Shown here: positions 15,076-22,114 of the stretch, piece after piece
Numbering within the stretch: the first letter of the stretch is position 1
Layout: each line of letters starts with the position of its first letter
Assembly (NCBI GenBank): GCA_035541935.1
Contig: DATKMJ010000022.1
Coordinates: 1 to 34,552 of the forward strand
From: Candidatus Binatia bacterium
Lineage (GTDB): Bacteria > Vulcanimicrobiota > Vulcanimicrobiia > Vulcanimicrobiales > Vulcanimicrobiaceae
Length of the DNA: 34,552 nucleotides
Direction: 5' to 3'
Notes under the pieces: model-generated
The model's input: the letters and a program-made list of their open reading frames with translations, nothing else
Told to the model about the DNA's origin: nothing
Database searches by the model: none
Position numbers and translations under genes: made by a program

Positions 15076-16302
15076 CTAGCCCCGCGGGGGTTTGCCACCG
15101 CCGCTGTTCGTCGGTTTGCCGCCTCCGCCGCCGCTCGGCGGCCGGCCTTGGCCGCCGCCTTGCGGCTTGGGCTGTCCTACGTTTGACGGATGACCGAGCG
15201 GGTATTGCCCCGCCGGACGCGCGTGCATCTGGCCTTGGTTCTGCGGACGGTTGGCGCCTTGCATGTTCTGCGGGTGGCCGCCCTGGCCGCCGTTCTTCGG
15301 CGGCTGATGCTGCGACTGCATGCCCTGGTTCTGCGGCTTGTGCGCGTTCTGGTTCTGCGTCGAGACCGGTGGTTTGTTGTTGGTCGATTCCATCGGTTTG
15401 TTCTGCGCGGGCTTGTTCTGCGTGGCAGGCTTGTTCTGCGTTGCAGGCTTGTTCTGCGTGGCAGGCTTGTTCTGCGTGGCGGGCTTGTTCGCCGTGGTCG
15501 GCGCCTTGTTCGAAGCGCCCGCGTTGTGCGGCTTGTAGAGCTTCTGCGCGTTCTGCTTGTCGGCGGTCGTGACCGGGGCGAAGTTCGACGGCTTGTTCTT
15601 CTCGCTGAACGGCTTCTGCGACGCGGTCAGCGACGGCTTTCCTTTGTTGACCGACGCGAGCTGATTGCGATCCTCACCGGCGACCTTCGCCTGATCCTTC
15701 TGCGCGGTCGTCGGCGCTCTGCCGTTCTTACGCGCGTTGATCTGCTGCGACGTCGGCTTCGCTTCGATGCCGCCCTTGCCGCCGTTGTAGCTGACGTTCT
15801 TGCAGTTGTTGCAGACGTTCTTGTTGATGACGGTCTTGTTGTACGTGTTATGGATGACCGTCTTGTTGACGTTGGTCACGGCGGTGTTGTAGTTGTAGTT
15901 GCCGCCGTTCCAGGCGCCCCCGTAGAAGCCCGAGCCGGGATAGCCGTAGCCGTAGTTCACGCCGCCGTAGAAACCGACGGACGCGCCCCAGTAGCCGGCG
16001 TTCCAGCCGTAGCCGCCGCCGCCATAGCCCCAATAGCCGGGCGTCCAGTACAGGCCGACGGCAGGCGGTGCGACCCACGTGCCGGGCACCCAGTAGTAGC
16101 CGCCCGGACCATACGCCCAGTAGCCGGGCGTCCATTGGTAGTTCGGATACGGGCAGGGCGGCTGCGCGTAGTAGGGCAACGGCGGCGGCGGCACGCCGAT
16201 CGTAAAGCCGATGCCGATCGAGAACTGCGCCGGCGCCGGGGCCGGAACAGCGGTAAAGATGAATGCCGCGATCAGCGCGGGGAGCAGTCTTGAGATTTGC
16301 AC
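15076..16302 (-). CDS. Secreted W/Y/G-repeat protein with long N/Q/K/P-rich tail
   Basis: The 408-residue protein begins with a signal peptide (hydrophobic stretch ending APAQFS near residue 25). Residues about 55-140 hold repeated aromatic units such as QWTPGYW, YYWVPGTW, LYWTPGYW and WNAGYWG, typical of YXWGXW/WXXGXW repeat proteins found in cell-envelope proteins of unknown role. A single CxxC (NVCNNC) follows. From about 180 to the end the chain is disordered, rich in N, Q, K, P and G, and includes four exact KPATQN repeats. The start is GTG 16302, with AGGAGG (16307-16312) four bases upstream and a TATAAT box beyond. Base use is less GC-rich than its neighbours because of the Asn/Lys codons. 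Surface or matrix location is inferred. Confidence 0.82.
   Translation of the reverse strand: MQISRLLPALIAAFIFTAVPAPAPAQFSIGIGFTIGVPPPPLPYYAQPPCPYPNYQWTPGYWAYGPGGYYWVPGTWVAPPAVGLYWTPGYWGYGGGGYGWNAGYWGASVGFYGGVNYGYGYPGSGFYGGAWNGGNYNYNTAVTNVNKTVIHNTYNKTVINKNVCNNCKNVSYNGGKGGIEAKPTSQQINARKNGRAPTTAQKDQAKVAGEDRNQLASVNKGKPSLTASQKPFSEKNKPSNFAPVTTADKQNAQKLYKPHNAGASNKAPTTANKPATQNKPATQNKPATQNKPATQNKPAQNKPMESTNNKPPVSTQNQNAHKPQNQGMQSQHQPPKNGGQGGHPQNMQGANRPQNQGQMHARPAGQYPLGHPSNVGQPKPQGGGQGRPPSGGGGGKPTNSGGGKPPRG
15410..15481 (-). repeat. Four tandem 18-base repeats encoding KPATQN
   Basis: Units at 15410-15427, 15428-15445, 15446-15463 and 15464-15481 differ from one another at only one or two positions. 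A fifth, degenerate copy follows at 15482-15499. They keep the reading frame and lie in the disordered tail of the secreted protein, so copy number could vary between strains. Confidence 0.9.
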
Positions 16303-16325
16303 GAGTCCTCCTTATTTCGGAGTCC

Positions 16326-16331
16326 ATTATA
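16326..16331 (-). promoter_or_regulatory. -10 box (TATAAT) of the secreted-repeat-protein gene
   Basis: Read on the minus strand, the sequence is GGATATAATGG, a perfect TATAAT. The -35 region 16 to 18 bases upstream is a poor match. Transcription would start near 16319, giving a leader of about 17 bases that contains AGGAGG. This is the strongest promoter-plus-ribosome-site pair seen in the window. Confidence 0.6.
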
Positions 16332-16479
16332 TCCTAGGTTCGGCGAAGTACGAGGCGCTCGGTAGGCGGTTTCACGGAAATCTTACCCGGTCGTCAGCCC
16401 CTTTCAACGCAATACTCACCGCTCTTTCACGTTGATATTTCATCCATCCGGGGTACGCGTCGCGGCCACCGAGCGCTGC

Positions 16480-16485
16480 TACGCT
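16480..16485 (+). promoter_or_regulatory. Candidate -10 element (TACGCT) in front of the flagellar-type operon
   Basis: TACGCT ends six bases before the ATG at 16492, so transcription from it would give a leaderless message. The same GCTACGCT string occurs at the same distance before fliQ. No matching -35 box is visible. An alternative is TTGATA (16432-16437) with a weak TACGCG 16 bases downstream. The remainder of 16332-16479 holds no gene. Confidence 0.3.
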
Positions 16486-16491
16486 GGCCGC

Positions 16492-16710
16492 ATGTATGAC
16501 GTCGGCGGCTCTCTGCGCGAGGCTATCCACCGCGCGAACGACCAACTGCGCGACGCGCAACTGGCGGTGGCGCGCGCAAACTCCGGTCAAGGCGCCGGGC
16601 GGTTCGCCGATGCGGCTATGGCCAAGACCGCGCAGGCCGCCATCTTTACGGAGGCCCTATTGGCGGCGGAACGCTCGCGCTTCGAGGAGATCAAGGGAGT
16701 GACGAAATGA
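16492..16710 (+). CDS. flgB: Minimal FlgB-like proximal rod protein
   Basis: This 72-residue protein is called from position (first gene, directly before flgC and fliE) and from its C-terminal half. The helix MAKTAQAAIFTEALLAAERSRF resembles the MAKLAENQLRYQALVQ helix that closes FlgB. Normal FlgB is about 130 residues and contains an NIANxxTPGY segment near the N-terminus; here that part and the central loop are missing. If real, it would sit in the first rod layer above the export gate. No Shine-Dalgarno sequence is visible at ATG 16492; a TTG at 16432 would add 20 residues without restoring the missing motif. The stop overlaps flgC by four bases. Confidence 0.6.
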   Translation: MYDVGGSLREAIHRANDQLRDAQLAVARANSGQGAGRFADAAMAKTAQAAIFTEALLAAERSRFEEIKGVTK

Positions 16711-17033
16711 CCGTCGATCTGCTCGACGCGGCCGCAAGCGGCATGGACGCGCAGCGCGCCGCCCTCGACGTCGCCGCCCGCAACGTCGCTGCTGCCGAAG
16801 CCGCCGGTCCGAACGCCGGCTACGATCGCGCCGTACCAATCTTCCGCGTCGTCGAGGGCGACGATCCTCGGGTGGAGTTTGCGGGCACGTCGATGCAGCG
16901 TGGGACGAACGTCGACTTGCTTACCGAGATGATTGCGGTGATGAACGCCTCGCGAGCCTATGAATCGGACGTCTCGCTCTTTGACGTCGGGAAGACGCTT
17001 GCGGAGAAGACGATCGAACTGGAACGGCTGTGA
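16707..17033 (+). CDS. flgC: FlgC-like proximal rod protein, shortened
   Basis: The 108-residue product matches both ends of FlgC: the N-terminal helix DLLDAAASGMDAQRAALDV and the C-terminal helix with NVDLLTEMIAVMNASRAYES followed by DVGKTLAEKTIE. The middle is compressed: the DPxHPDA...GYV loop of ordinary FlgC (about 135-150 residues) is absent. The NNIANxxT motif is reduced to RNVAAAEA. FlgC forms part of the rod that carries exported protein through the periplasm and is itself exported by the flagellar type III machine. The ATG overlaps the previous stop (ATGA), and the GTG of fliE overlaps its own stop. Confidence 0.82.
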   Translation: MTVDLLDAAASGMDAQRAALDVAARNVAAAEAAGPNAGYDRAVPIFRVVEGDDPRVEFAGTSMQRGTNVDLLTEMIAVMNASRAYESDVSLFDVGKTLAEKTIELERL

Positions 17034-17296
17034 AGGTCGAGTTACTCGTTCCCGACGCTCCCCCCGCGTCGACCGGGGACGCCGGCGATGCCGCCGCGTT
17101 CGGACGCGCACTCGACTCCATCGGCGGGGCGCTCGCGCGGGCGACGCGGGCCGAAGACAGCTTTGCCGAGGGATCGGGGTCGCTCCAGGATGCCGTCTAC
17201 GAGCGCGTTCGAGCAGACGTCGCGCTCTCCGTGGCGACCGCGACGGCTCAGCGCGCGACGCAAGCGGTGCAATCCATCCTCAACATGCAGGTTTGA
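17030..17296 (+). CDS. fliE: FliE, rod/MS-ring adaptor
   Basis: The 88-residue protein has the FliE pattern: a variable N-terminus, an amphipathic helix with FGRALDSIGGALARA, and the conserved end LQDAVYERVRADVALSVATATAQRATQAVQSILNMQV (positions about 50-88), in which the family's helix and final MQV are clear. FliE links the MS ring and export gate to the rod. Its place between flgC and fliF is the usual flagellar order. The GTG start overlaps the flgC stop (GTGA). Confidence 0.88.
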   Translation: MKVELLVPDAPPASTGDAGDAAAFGRALDSIGGALARATRAEDSFAEGSGSLQDAVYERVRADVALSVATATAQRATQAVQSILNMQV

Positions 17297-17299
17297 TCC

Positions 17300-18772
17300 G
17301 TGCAGACCGCGGCGCTCTTGCTCGCGCGCTGGAACGCGCTGCCGCGGTCGCTGCGATTTGCGGTGACCGCTCTGCTGCTGGCGGGACTGGCATTCGCAGC
17401 GATCGCGATTGCGCTGCGGCATCCCTCGCGAGTATCGCTCTTTCCCTCACCGCTTCATCCGGAGCAACTCGCCGAAGTCGAGGAGCGGCTGGCTTCGTGG
17501 AACGTTGCCTTCGCGCCGACGAACGACAACGTAGCCGTCGACGCGTCCCGACGCAACGACCTCCTCTTGCGGCTCTCTCTCGCCGGCATCCCGCACGCAC
17601 ATCTCGCCGGTACGGGAGAGGCGCTTTCGACGGTTGGCGTTTTAACGCCCGAGGCCGTCGTCGATGCGCAGACGCGAGCCGGCTTGGCAGGCGACATCGA
17701 GGCGGGATTGCGCGGCATCGAAGGCGTCGACGACGCCCGCGTGATCGTCGCCCCTGCAAAGGAACCCGAGTATGGCGATGCGGCGGCTCATGAGGCGAGC
17801 GCAAGCGTCCGTTTGCGTTTGCAGCCCGGAGCCCAGCTGCCGAAGGCGGCGATTTCGGGCATACGCGCCTTCGTCGCCGCGAGCGTGCCCGGCCTGGCAC
17901 CGGCGCACATCGCGATACTCGACGATCGCGGCGAAGCGCTGCGCGACGACGCTGCGGGCGGCGACGAGGCGCCCGACTTGCAACGTTCGCTGCAATCCGC
18001 GTTGGACAGCGCTTTCGGCGCCGGCGCGACGGTCGTGCGCGTTCGTCCGGAGTACGACGCATCGCTGTACTCGCAGCGCGACGTGCGCAGGATGCCGGTA
18101 GCCGGCGAGGCGATCGAACGAAGCAGAGAGAGCGAGAGTTTCGACGGCGGCGGAAAGCGCTACCGGCGTGTCGACGTCGGCGAAGACCGAGGCAGCGAGA
18201 CGCACGAAGTGGTGGCGCAGGTTCCGGCGGGCGCGCTCGTGCGGCTCTCCGCTGCGGTCTTCGTCGATCGAGCGCGGTCGCTCGATCTGCCGAAAGTACG
18301 CGATCTGGCCGCAGCGACGCTCGGCTTTGACGCCCGGCGCGGCGACGCGCTGACGGTAGAGGCCGTCGCGTTTTTCCACGACGCGGTCTCTCGCAGGGCG
18401 GCCTTCTGGCCGATCTACGGCGCCATCGTCACGTTGGCACCCGCCGTCGCCGTGAGCGTCGCGCTGATCGTCGTTGCCAGACTCGCATTGCCGCCGCTGA
18501 GCGCACTCGCCCAATCGCTGCTGGAACGCTCCGCCGTGGAGAACACCTCGAGGGCGGTCACTGGATACGCGCCCTCTCGCGTTCGGAGCATCCTCGAACG
18601 AGAGCCGCCTCACGCCGCGGCCGCGATCATCAGCGCTCTTCCCGCCGCCACTGCGACGGCCGTTCTGGATCTCTATCCGCCGCACGAACGAGAGGATATC
18701 GTGCGCCGCATGCAGCGGCCGCACTCGCCGCTCGTCGGCAACGCGGACGAACTATTGCGACGCGGTGGTTGA
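17300..18772 (+). CDS. fliF: FliF, MS-ring protein with a FliG-like C-terminal segment
   Basis: FliF builds the membrane ring on which the export gate sits. The 490-residue protein has membrane segments at about 20-39 and 369-396. Between them lie the ring-building motif region (LLLRLSLAGIPHAHLAG, 88-104, and LAGDIEAGLRGIEGVDDARV, 129-148) and a shortened beta-collar. After the second membrane segment the tail (about 424-472) reads like FliG: VRSILEREPPHAAAAIISAL and AVLDLYPPHEREDIVRRM, close to the EHPQxxAxxLSxL / VLxxLP pattern of FliG. A separate fliG, normally next, is absent. The start is GTG 17300, and the gene overlaps fliH by eight bases. The fusion reading is inference from motif similarity. 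Confidence 0.9.
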   Translation: MQTAALLLARWNALPRSLRFAVTALLLAGLAFAAIAIALRHPSRVSLFPSPLHPEQLAEVEERLASWNVAFAPTNDNVAVDASRRNDLLLRLSLAGIPHAHLAGTGEALSTVGVLTPEAVVDAQTRAGLAGDIEAGLRGIEGVDDARVIVAPAKEPEYGDAAAHEASASVRLRLQPGAQLPKAAISGIRAFVAASVPGLAPAHIAILDDRGEALRDDAAGGDEAPDLQRSLQSALDSAFGAGATVVRVRPEYDASLYSQRDVRRMPVAGEAIERSRESESFDGGGKRYRRVDVGEDRGSETHEVVAQVPAGALVRLSAAVFVDRARSLDLPKVRDLAAATLGFDARRGDALTVEAVAFFHDAVSRRAAFWPIYGAIVTLAPAVAVSVALIVVARLALPPLSALAQSLLERSAVENTSRAVTGYAPSRVRSILEREPPHAAAAIISALPAATATAVLDLYPPHEREDIVRRMQRPHSPLVGNADELLRRGG

Positions 18773-19235
18773 CGAGTTCGTCTCGCTCGCGGAGTATCTC
18801 TCGCCGTCCGTTTGCGAAACACCGCCGCCACCGGCGCCCGAGGAGTACCCGGCCGCGCCGCAGATGGGCGCGCGGGACGAACTTCGCGCCGCCAAGCTAT
18901 TCCGAGCGGCGCTTGCCGACGCTCTCGACGTCGCCGTCGCCGTTCTTCTCCGGCGAATTGCGCGCGACGTGCTGGCGCGGGAATTGCAACTGGAGAGGCC
19001 GGACGTGGCCGCAATCGTGAACGCGGCGCTCGAGCGTTTCTCCGACGAAAAGGAACTGACCGTGCGCGCCCATCCAGCCGATCTCGCTCTGCTCTCGCAC
19101 GTCGAGATCGAGCGGATTTCGGACCCCTCGCTGCGATGCGGTGACGTTCTCATCGAGTTGCGCAGCGGTACGATCGATCTGAGCCTCGCCGCTCGTCTCG
19201 AAGAAGCGCTGGCGGCCTGGCCTGCGCCAACGTGA
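18765..19235 (+). CDS. fliH: FliH/SctL-like ATPase regulator
   Basis: FliH-type proteins form the stalk that ties the export ATPase to the C ring. The 156-residue protein is shorter than usual (about 230). It has a proline-rich N-terminus (PPPPAPEEYPAAP, 20-32), then a helix, and a C-terminal domain resembling the V-ATPase E/FliH fold: VRAHPADLALL, RCGDVLIELRSGTIDLSLAARLEEAL. The last part matches the GGCxIExxxGxIDAxxxxQLExL signature with the first residues altered. The call also rests on position before fliI. The start is GTG 18765 inside the end of fliF, and the stop overlaps the fliI GTG (GTGA). Confidence 0.82.
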   Translation: MVDEFVSLAEYLSPSVCETPPPPAPEEYPAAPQMGARDELRAAKLFRAALADALDVAVAVLLRRIARDVLARELQLERPDVAAIVNAALERFSDEKELTVRAHPADLALLSHVEIERISDPSLRCGDVLIELRSGTIDLSLAARLEEALAAWPAPT

Positions 19236-20272
19236 CCGAGTCGCTTTCGCTCGGCATCTGCGCGCTGGGCCGCGCGATCGACGCGCGGGGAATGCCGCTC
19301 GACGGCGGTCCGCCGCCGCGCGGACGCTCCGTCTCGCTGACACCGTGCGTTCCGCGCCCCGACGAGCGCGCGCCGATCGTCTTACCGCTGTGGACGGGGA
19401 TTCGCGTTCTCGACGGCCTCTTGACGATCGGTCGCGGCGCGCGCATCGGCATATTCGGCGGACCCGGAACCGGTAAGAGCACGCTCATCGAAGCGATCGT
19501 CGCGGGCTGCGCGGCCGACGCAATCGTCGTCGCGCTCGTGGGCGAGCGGGGACGCGAAGCGCAAGGCTGGATCGAGCGGCGCAACGCCTGGACGACCGTC
19601 GTCTGCGCGACGAGCGATCGTCCTCCGGGCGAGCGCCTTCGGGCGGCCGGCATCGCCGTCGCTCACGCCGGAGCGCTGCGAGAACGCGGGCTCGACGTGC
19701 TGCTCGTTCTCGACAGCTTGGCTCGGGTCGCTTCGGCATCGCGCGAGATTCGCGTCGCTGCCGGCGAGGGCTCCGGCCGCGCCGGCTATCCTCCCGGTGT
19801 CTTTGCGGATCTCGCGAGACTCGTGGAGGTCGCGGGCGCGCTGCGCGACGGCTCGATCACACTGATCGCAAGCGTCATCCACGACGGCGACGACCGCGAC
19901 CCGGTAAGCGAGGCGGCGCGCTCTCTCCTGGACGGCCATGTCGCGCTTTCGGCGCGGCTAGCGCAAGCCGGACGATTCCCAGCCGTCGACCTCTTGGCGA
20001 GCACGAGCCGCACGATGGAAGCGGTGGCCGAGCCGCACCACGTCCGCGCGGCGCGCGTCGTTCGGCGCGCCGTCGCGCTGTTAGAACGCACCGAAGACGG
20101 CCGCGCACTCGGCGTCGAGCCCGACGATGAGCCGAGTCGCGTCGCAATCGCAGGCGAAGGCAGGATCGAGGCGTTCTTGAGGCAGGGCGGCGGTCCGGTG
20201 GAACCCGCGTCGACCTTACGCGAGCTGGCCGAACTCGTCGGACTCTTGGAGGATGGAGATGGAAATTCTTAA
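19232..20272 (+). CDS. fliI: FliI export ATPase lacking the N-terminal barrel domain
   Basis: FliI is the cytoplasmic ATPase that feeds substrates to the flagellar export gate. The catalytic domain is clear: [28 protein letters not shown] with Walker A at 76-84, [19 protein letters not shown], the Walker B region [46 protein letters not shown] and LLASTSRTM. The protein has 346 residues, about 90 to 100 fewer than typical FliI. The missing part is the N-terminal beta-barrel that helps hexamer formation; the chain opens near the LGRxxDxxGxPLDG segment. The GTG start overlaps the fliH stop, so no room exists for a longer in-frame N-terminus. Confidence 0.9.
   Translation: MTESLSLGICALGRAIDARGMPLDGGPPPRGRSVSLTPCVPRPDERAPIVLPLWTGIRVLDGLLTIGRGARIGIFGGPGTGKSTLIEAIVAGCAADAIVVALVGERGREAQGWIERRNAWTTVVCATSDRPPGERLRAAGIAVAHAGALRERGLDVLLVLDSLARVASASREIRVAAGEGSGRAGYPPGVFADLARLVEVAGALRDGSITLIASVIHDGDDRDPVSEAARSLLDGHVALSARLAQAGRFPAVDLLASTSRTMEAVAEPHHVRAARVVRRAVALLERTEDGRALGVEPDDEPSRVAIAGEGRIEAFLRQGGGPVEPASTLRELAELVGLLEDGDGNS
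20248..20252 (+). promoter_or_regulatory. Ribosome binding site deciding the transglycosylase start
   Basis: GGAGG directly abuts the first ATG (20253) but lies six bases before the second ATG (20259). Normal spacing therefore supports 20259 as the start. The site is inside the end of fliI. Confidence 0.7.
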
Positions 20273-20798
20273 CGACATCACGGCAACCGCGCGACGGATC
20301 GAGATCGTCGAGGCCGGGCCGCGGATGGAAGTGCCGGACTTCGAAGGGTACGTAGCAGAAGCTCGCGGCGCCCGCGAGAGGGGCTCGCGTTCCGTGCCTC
20401 GTTCGGCCGTCGAACGGTACGTCGCTGCGGGTGCGACCGCATACGGCGTCGATCCCGCGCTCATCGACGCAATCATTGCCAATGAATCGGGATTCGATCC
20501 GAACGCCGTTTCGCGCGCGGGTGCCGTCGGCCTGATGCAGCTCATGCCGCGCACCGCTGCAGACCTCGGCGTGCGCGATCCGTACGACCCGGCGCAGAAC
20601 GTCGCCGGCGGAACGCGGTATCTTCGGGCGCTGCTGGATCGCTTCAGCGACGTCAAACTCGCACTTGCCGCATATAATGCCGGGCCCGCCGCAGTCGAGC
20701 GTTACGGCGGCATCCCTCCATATCCCGAAACGCAGCGCTACGTGCGCGACGTCATCGCCCGGTATCGCGAACTGCGCTCGCCGTCTTCAAGCCGGTAA
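20259..20798 (+). CDS. Lytic transglycosylase (SLT domain) within the flagellar-type operon
   Basis: The 179-residue protein has an N-terminal stretch of about 50 residues and then a family 1 SLT domain. The catalytic glutamate is E76 in [10 protein letters not shown], followed by [13 protein letters not shown] and [14 protein letters not shown]. These enzymes cut peptidoglycan with formation of 1,6-anhydro-MurNAc. No Sec signal peptide is visible, and the gene sits between fliI and a fliK-like gene. A plausible role is opening the wall for the rod, with export through the type III gate, as proposed for FlgJ- and SltF-type enzymes; this is inference. The start was chosen from the GGAGG spacing. 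Confidence 0.88.
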   Translation: MEILNDITATARRIEIVEAGPRMEVPDFEGYVAEARGARERGSRSVPRSAVERYVAAGATAYGVDPALIDAIIANESGFDPNAVSRAGAVGLMQLMPRTAADLGVRDPYDPAQNVAGGTRYLRALLDRFSDVKLALAAYNAGPAAVERYGGIPPYPETQRYVRDVIARYRELRSPSSSR

Positions 20799-20843
20799 CC
20801 TTTCGATGAGCGAAGGATCACAGGCCGTTGGGATCATCGGTTC

Positions 20844-21401
20844 ATGATGACGCGACAACTCGAGGTCAGCATTCTTGCCGCTCCTCTCGGAGCCATAGAT
20901 CCGCGCGCGCTCTCGCAAGCCTGGTACGCGGCGCTGCGATTCACGGCACGCGGAACGCAGACGACCGTCGGCGATCCGATTCGCCGCTCCGCCTCCGGCG
21001 GCGCGCCGCATCGCCCCGACCAGGCCTCCGCGGCGCGACCGGCGCGTGCGGCCGCCGACCGCGGGCCGCTCGAACTTCGGAAGCGCTCGCCGGGGGCGCC
21101 GTACGTCGAGTGGCACGCAACCGCTCCGCGGCGGACGGAGAGCGGAACGCTTGCCGTGCGCATCGGACGTGCCTTCACCGATCCGCGGTCGTGCGCGAAA
21201 GGGATTACGTTCTCGATGGGGCGTGGCGACGCGCGCGTTCACGTTCTGCTGCAGACCCGCGGTGAGAAGGCTCATTTGATCGCGCTTTGCCGTCCGGAGA
21301 TACGAGATGCGGTCGAGCGCGCTCTCTCCCAGGCGCGCGTCGCACTCGCGGTGCGAGGGATGGCCTGCGTGACCGAGGGCATCGCAGTACGATGTTTCTG
21401 A
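20844..21401 (+). CDS. FliK-like (hook-length control-type) protein, tentative
   Basis: The 185-residue protein is called mainly from position and from its C-terminal 60 residues. The segment RVHVLLQTRGEKAHLIALCR followed by PEIRDAVERALSQARVALAVRG has the strand-strand-helix layout and the R-x-x-VE-x-AL pattern of the Flg_hook/FliK C-terminal domain. The middle (about 45-80) is disordered and rich in Ala, Arg and Pro, also typical of FliK. True FliK is two to three times longer. If correct, it would help switch substrate class together with FlhB. The ATG at 20844 is followed by another at 20847. The end overlaps the next gene by ten bases. Confidence 0.4.
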   Translation: MMTRQLEVSILAAPLGAIDPRALSQAWYAALRFTARGTQTTVGDPIRRSASGGAPHRPDQASAARPARAAADRGPLELRKRSPGAPYVEWHATAPRRTESGTLAVRIGRAFTDPRSCAKGITFSMGRGDARVHVLLQTRGEKAHLIALCRPEIRDAVERALSQARVALAVRGMACVTEGIAVRCF

Positions 21402-22114
21402 ACCCCGACCTGGGTGCGGCGCTCGATCGAATCGTCGAGCGCGCCGGCGACGTGCGTCGCGCGTATATTTCCGGAGCGGTGCCCGCGCACGACGACGTTG
21501 CGACGGCGTCTTCCGCGTCGGACTTCACGCTGGATCCTCTCGCGGTAACTCCCCCCGAGGGCGCGTACTTCGTGACGACCGACGAACGAGGGCGGACGGC
21601 GTATACGCGCGACGGTTCGTTCGCGCTTCGCAACGGCGGCCTCGTCGATTCCAGCGGGCAGCCGATTTTCGGACGCACGTCGCCCGGCGGCCCGCTCGAG
21701 GCGCTCCGCATCGATGCGGTCGATCGCGCATTGGGAAGGGCGAGCGAGGCTGCGGTCGAGCCGGACGGGAGCCTGGTCTATCGGCGCTACGCCGTGGATC
21801 CGCGCACCGGCGCTCGCGAAGCGCAGCGCATCGTTGCCGGTCGCGTCGCGCTGGCACGATTTCCCGCCGGGACGAGACTCGAGTCGAGCGACGGCAGCCA
21901 CGCGTCGCCGCCTGCCGGCCTCGTTCCCGAGGAAGGTTTCCCCGGCGACGGCCGATTTGCTCGCATCGCACCGATGCGGCGCGAGCGCAGCCGTATCGAC
22001 CTCGACGAGAGCCTCGCGCGTTTGAAGGATGCGTATCTTGCCTTCGACGCCTTGCGGGCTGCGGAAATGGCGAAGAGTCACACCGGTAAGACGGCGATGG
22101 ACCTCTTGAAATGA
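21392..22114 (+). CDS. FlgF/FlgG-like rod or hook-basal-body protein
   Basis: The 240-residue protein contains the central signature of FlgE/FlgF/FlgG proteins: DPLAVTPPEGAYFVTTDERG, then AYTRDGSFALRNGGLVDSSG, then QPIFG (about 47-92). This matches the typical LDVAIEGDGFF...TAYTRDGSF...G.LV...G.PVLG pattern. The C-terminal helix SLARLKDAYLAFDALRAAEM replaces the usual rod-family ending. The NNIANxxT segment of the N-terminus is not recognisable. It is the only rod-family member of this type in the operon. I chose ATG 21392 because residues encoded upstream are arginine-rich and overlap the previous gene. The stop overlaps the ATG of fliM (ATGA). Confidence 0.78.
   Translation: MFLNPDLGAALDRIVERAGDVRRAYISGAVPAHDDVATASSASDFTLDPLAVTPPEGAYFVTTDERGRTAYTRDGSFALRNGGLVDSSGQPIFGRTSPGGPLEALRIDAVDRALGRASEAAVEPDGSLVYRRYAVDPRTGAREAQRIVAGRVALARFPAGTRLESSDGSHASPPAGLVPEEGFPGDGRFARIAPMRRERSRIDLDESLARLKDAYLAFDALRAAEMAKSHTGKTAMDLLK

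Noticed and set aside
16432-16491. TTG 16432 start giving a 92-residue FlgB
   Set aside because: The 20 extra residues do not restore any FlgB motif; ATG 16492 is simpler. Not excluded.
20806-20847. Thirteen-codon frame MSEGSQAVGIIGS ending in an ATGA overlap with the fliK-like gene
   Set aside because: Possible leader peptide, but it has no distinctive content and such a short frame is expected by chance.
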